A stretch of 64,000 bases of DNA from Allobosea sp. WAO (lineage in GTDB: Bacteria > Pseudomonadota > Alphaproteobacteria > Rhizobiales > Beijerinckiaceae), in NCBI RefSeq assembly GCF_001509835.1, contig NZ_JXTJ01000008.1, forward strand, positions 707,711-771,710, given 5' to 3'. The position numbers and the translations under genes are program-made. Positions 63,981 to 64,000 of this stretch are shown in pieces; position 1 is the stretch's first letter, and the number at the start of each line of letters is the position of its first letter. The notes below the pieces were generated by a model. The model ran no database searches. It saw only the letters and a list, made by a program, of their open reading frames with translations, and was not told the origin of the DNA.

Positions 63981-64000
63981 ATGGCCATGGCAGAGACCAA
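63981..64000 (+). CDS. aapP: Start of aapP, ATPase of the amino acid ABC transporter (cut by window end)
   Basis: Only the first six codons (MAMAET) are in the window. GAGGAGGA lies 10 bases before the ATG. The identity is inferred from its place directly behind aapM. Confidence 0.7.

Overview
The window is high-GC DNA from an alphaproteobacterium, most likely a Rhizobiales member of the Bosea / Methylobacterium type. This placement is inferred from the complex I operon with a mitochondrial-like supernumerary subunit encoded elsewhere, a long NuoE with a C-terminal helix-hairpin-helix-like domain, RNase J, an Aap amino acid transporter, two small intergenic repeats of the kind common in Rhizobiales, and the codon use. 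No phage, transposase, CRISPR array or plasmid functions were seen; this looks like chromosomal backbone with a few accessory islands.

Layout. (1) 1-894: 3' end of lon. (2) 1093-5736: a minus-strand, translationally coupled four-gene unit with a molybdenum hydroxylase of the isoquinoline 1-oxidoreductase type (2Fe-2S and Mo subunits), a patatin-like lipoprotein and an AraC regulator. (3) 6198-7617: two identical tRNA-Asp genes, tRNA-Val, and a small Gly/Tyr/Pro-rich exported protein. (4) 7703-11125: a hybrid sensor kinase with two receiver domains behind a secreted M15-type peptidase. (5) 11520-27430: the complete nuoA-N operon for respiratory complex I, with two foreign genes in it (a GFA/CENP-V zinc protein between nuoC and nuoD, and a 79-residue two-helix membrane protein between nuoH and nuoI), followed by birA and rnj. 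(6) 30139-34450: methylmalonyl-CoA epimerase, a RidA protein, a DUF1467 membrane protein, two cyclophilins around a TonB-C-like secreted protein, and queA. (7) 34487-43640: RNase D, AspRS, two paralogous small lipoproteins, a GT2 glycosyltransferase, a membrane acyltransferase, a CatB-like acetyltransferase, a large exported protein of unknown function and a DUF192 protein. (8) 43656-46661: an IclR regulator divergent from a family 3 solute-binding protein and a creatinase-like M24 protein. (9) 46845-53206: an anchored glucuronyl-epimerase-like protein, tRNA-Pro, an NDUFS4-like gene, tRNA-Arg, small membrane proteins, an amidohydrolase, an MgtC-family protein and a HigA-like fragment. (10) 53485-56336: a three-gene glycolipid (probably lipid A) modification cassette. 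(11) 56409-57599: cystathionine beta-lyase. (12) 57867-64000: a general amino acid ABC transporter with three tandem substrate-binding proteins (aapJ x3), aapQ, aapM and the first bases of aapP.

Working together: the nuo operon and the NDUFS4-like protein build one respiratory enzyme of mitochondrial type. The GT39, polyprenyl-phosphate sugar transferase and LAB_N proteins form a standard donor, flippase-like and transferase set for decorating an outer-membrane glycolipid. The Aap operon offers three binding proteins to one permease. The most unusual observations are the extra genes and domains in the nuo operon, the aapJ triplication with a duplicated leader hairpin, the M24 protein that has lost most metal ligands, and several small coupled or broken reading frames near 6000, 6700 and 48100.
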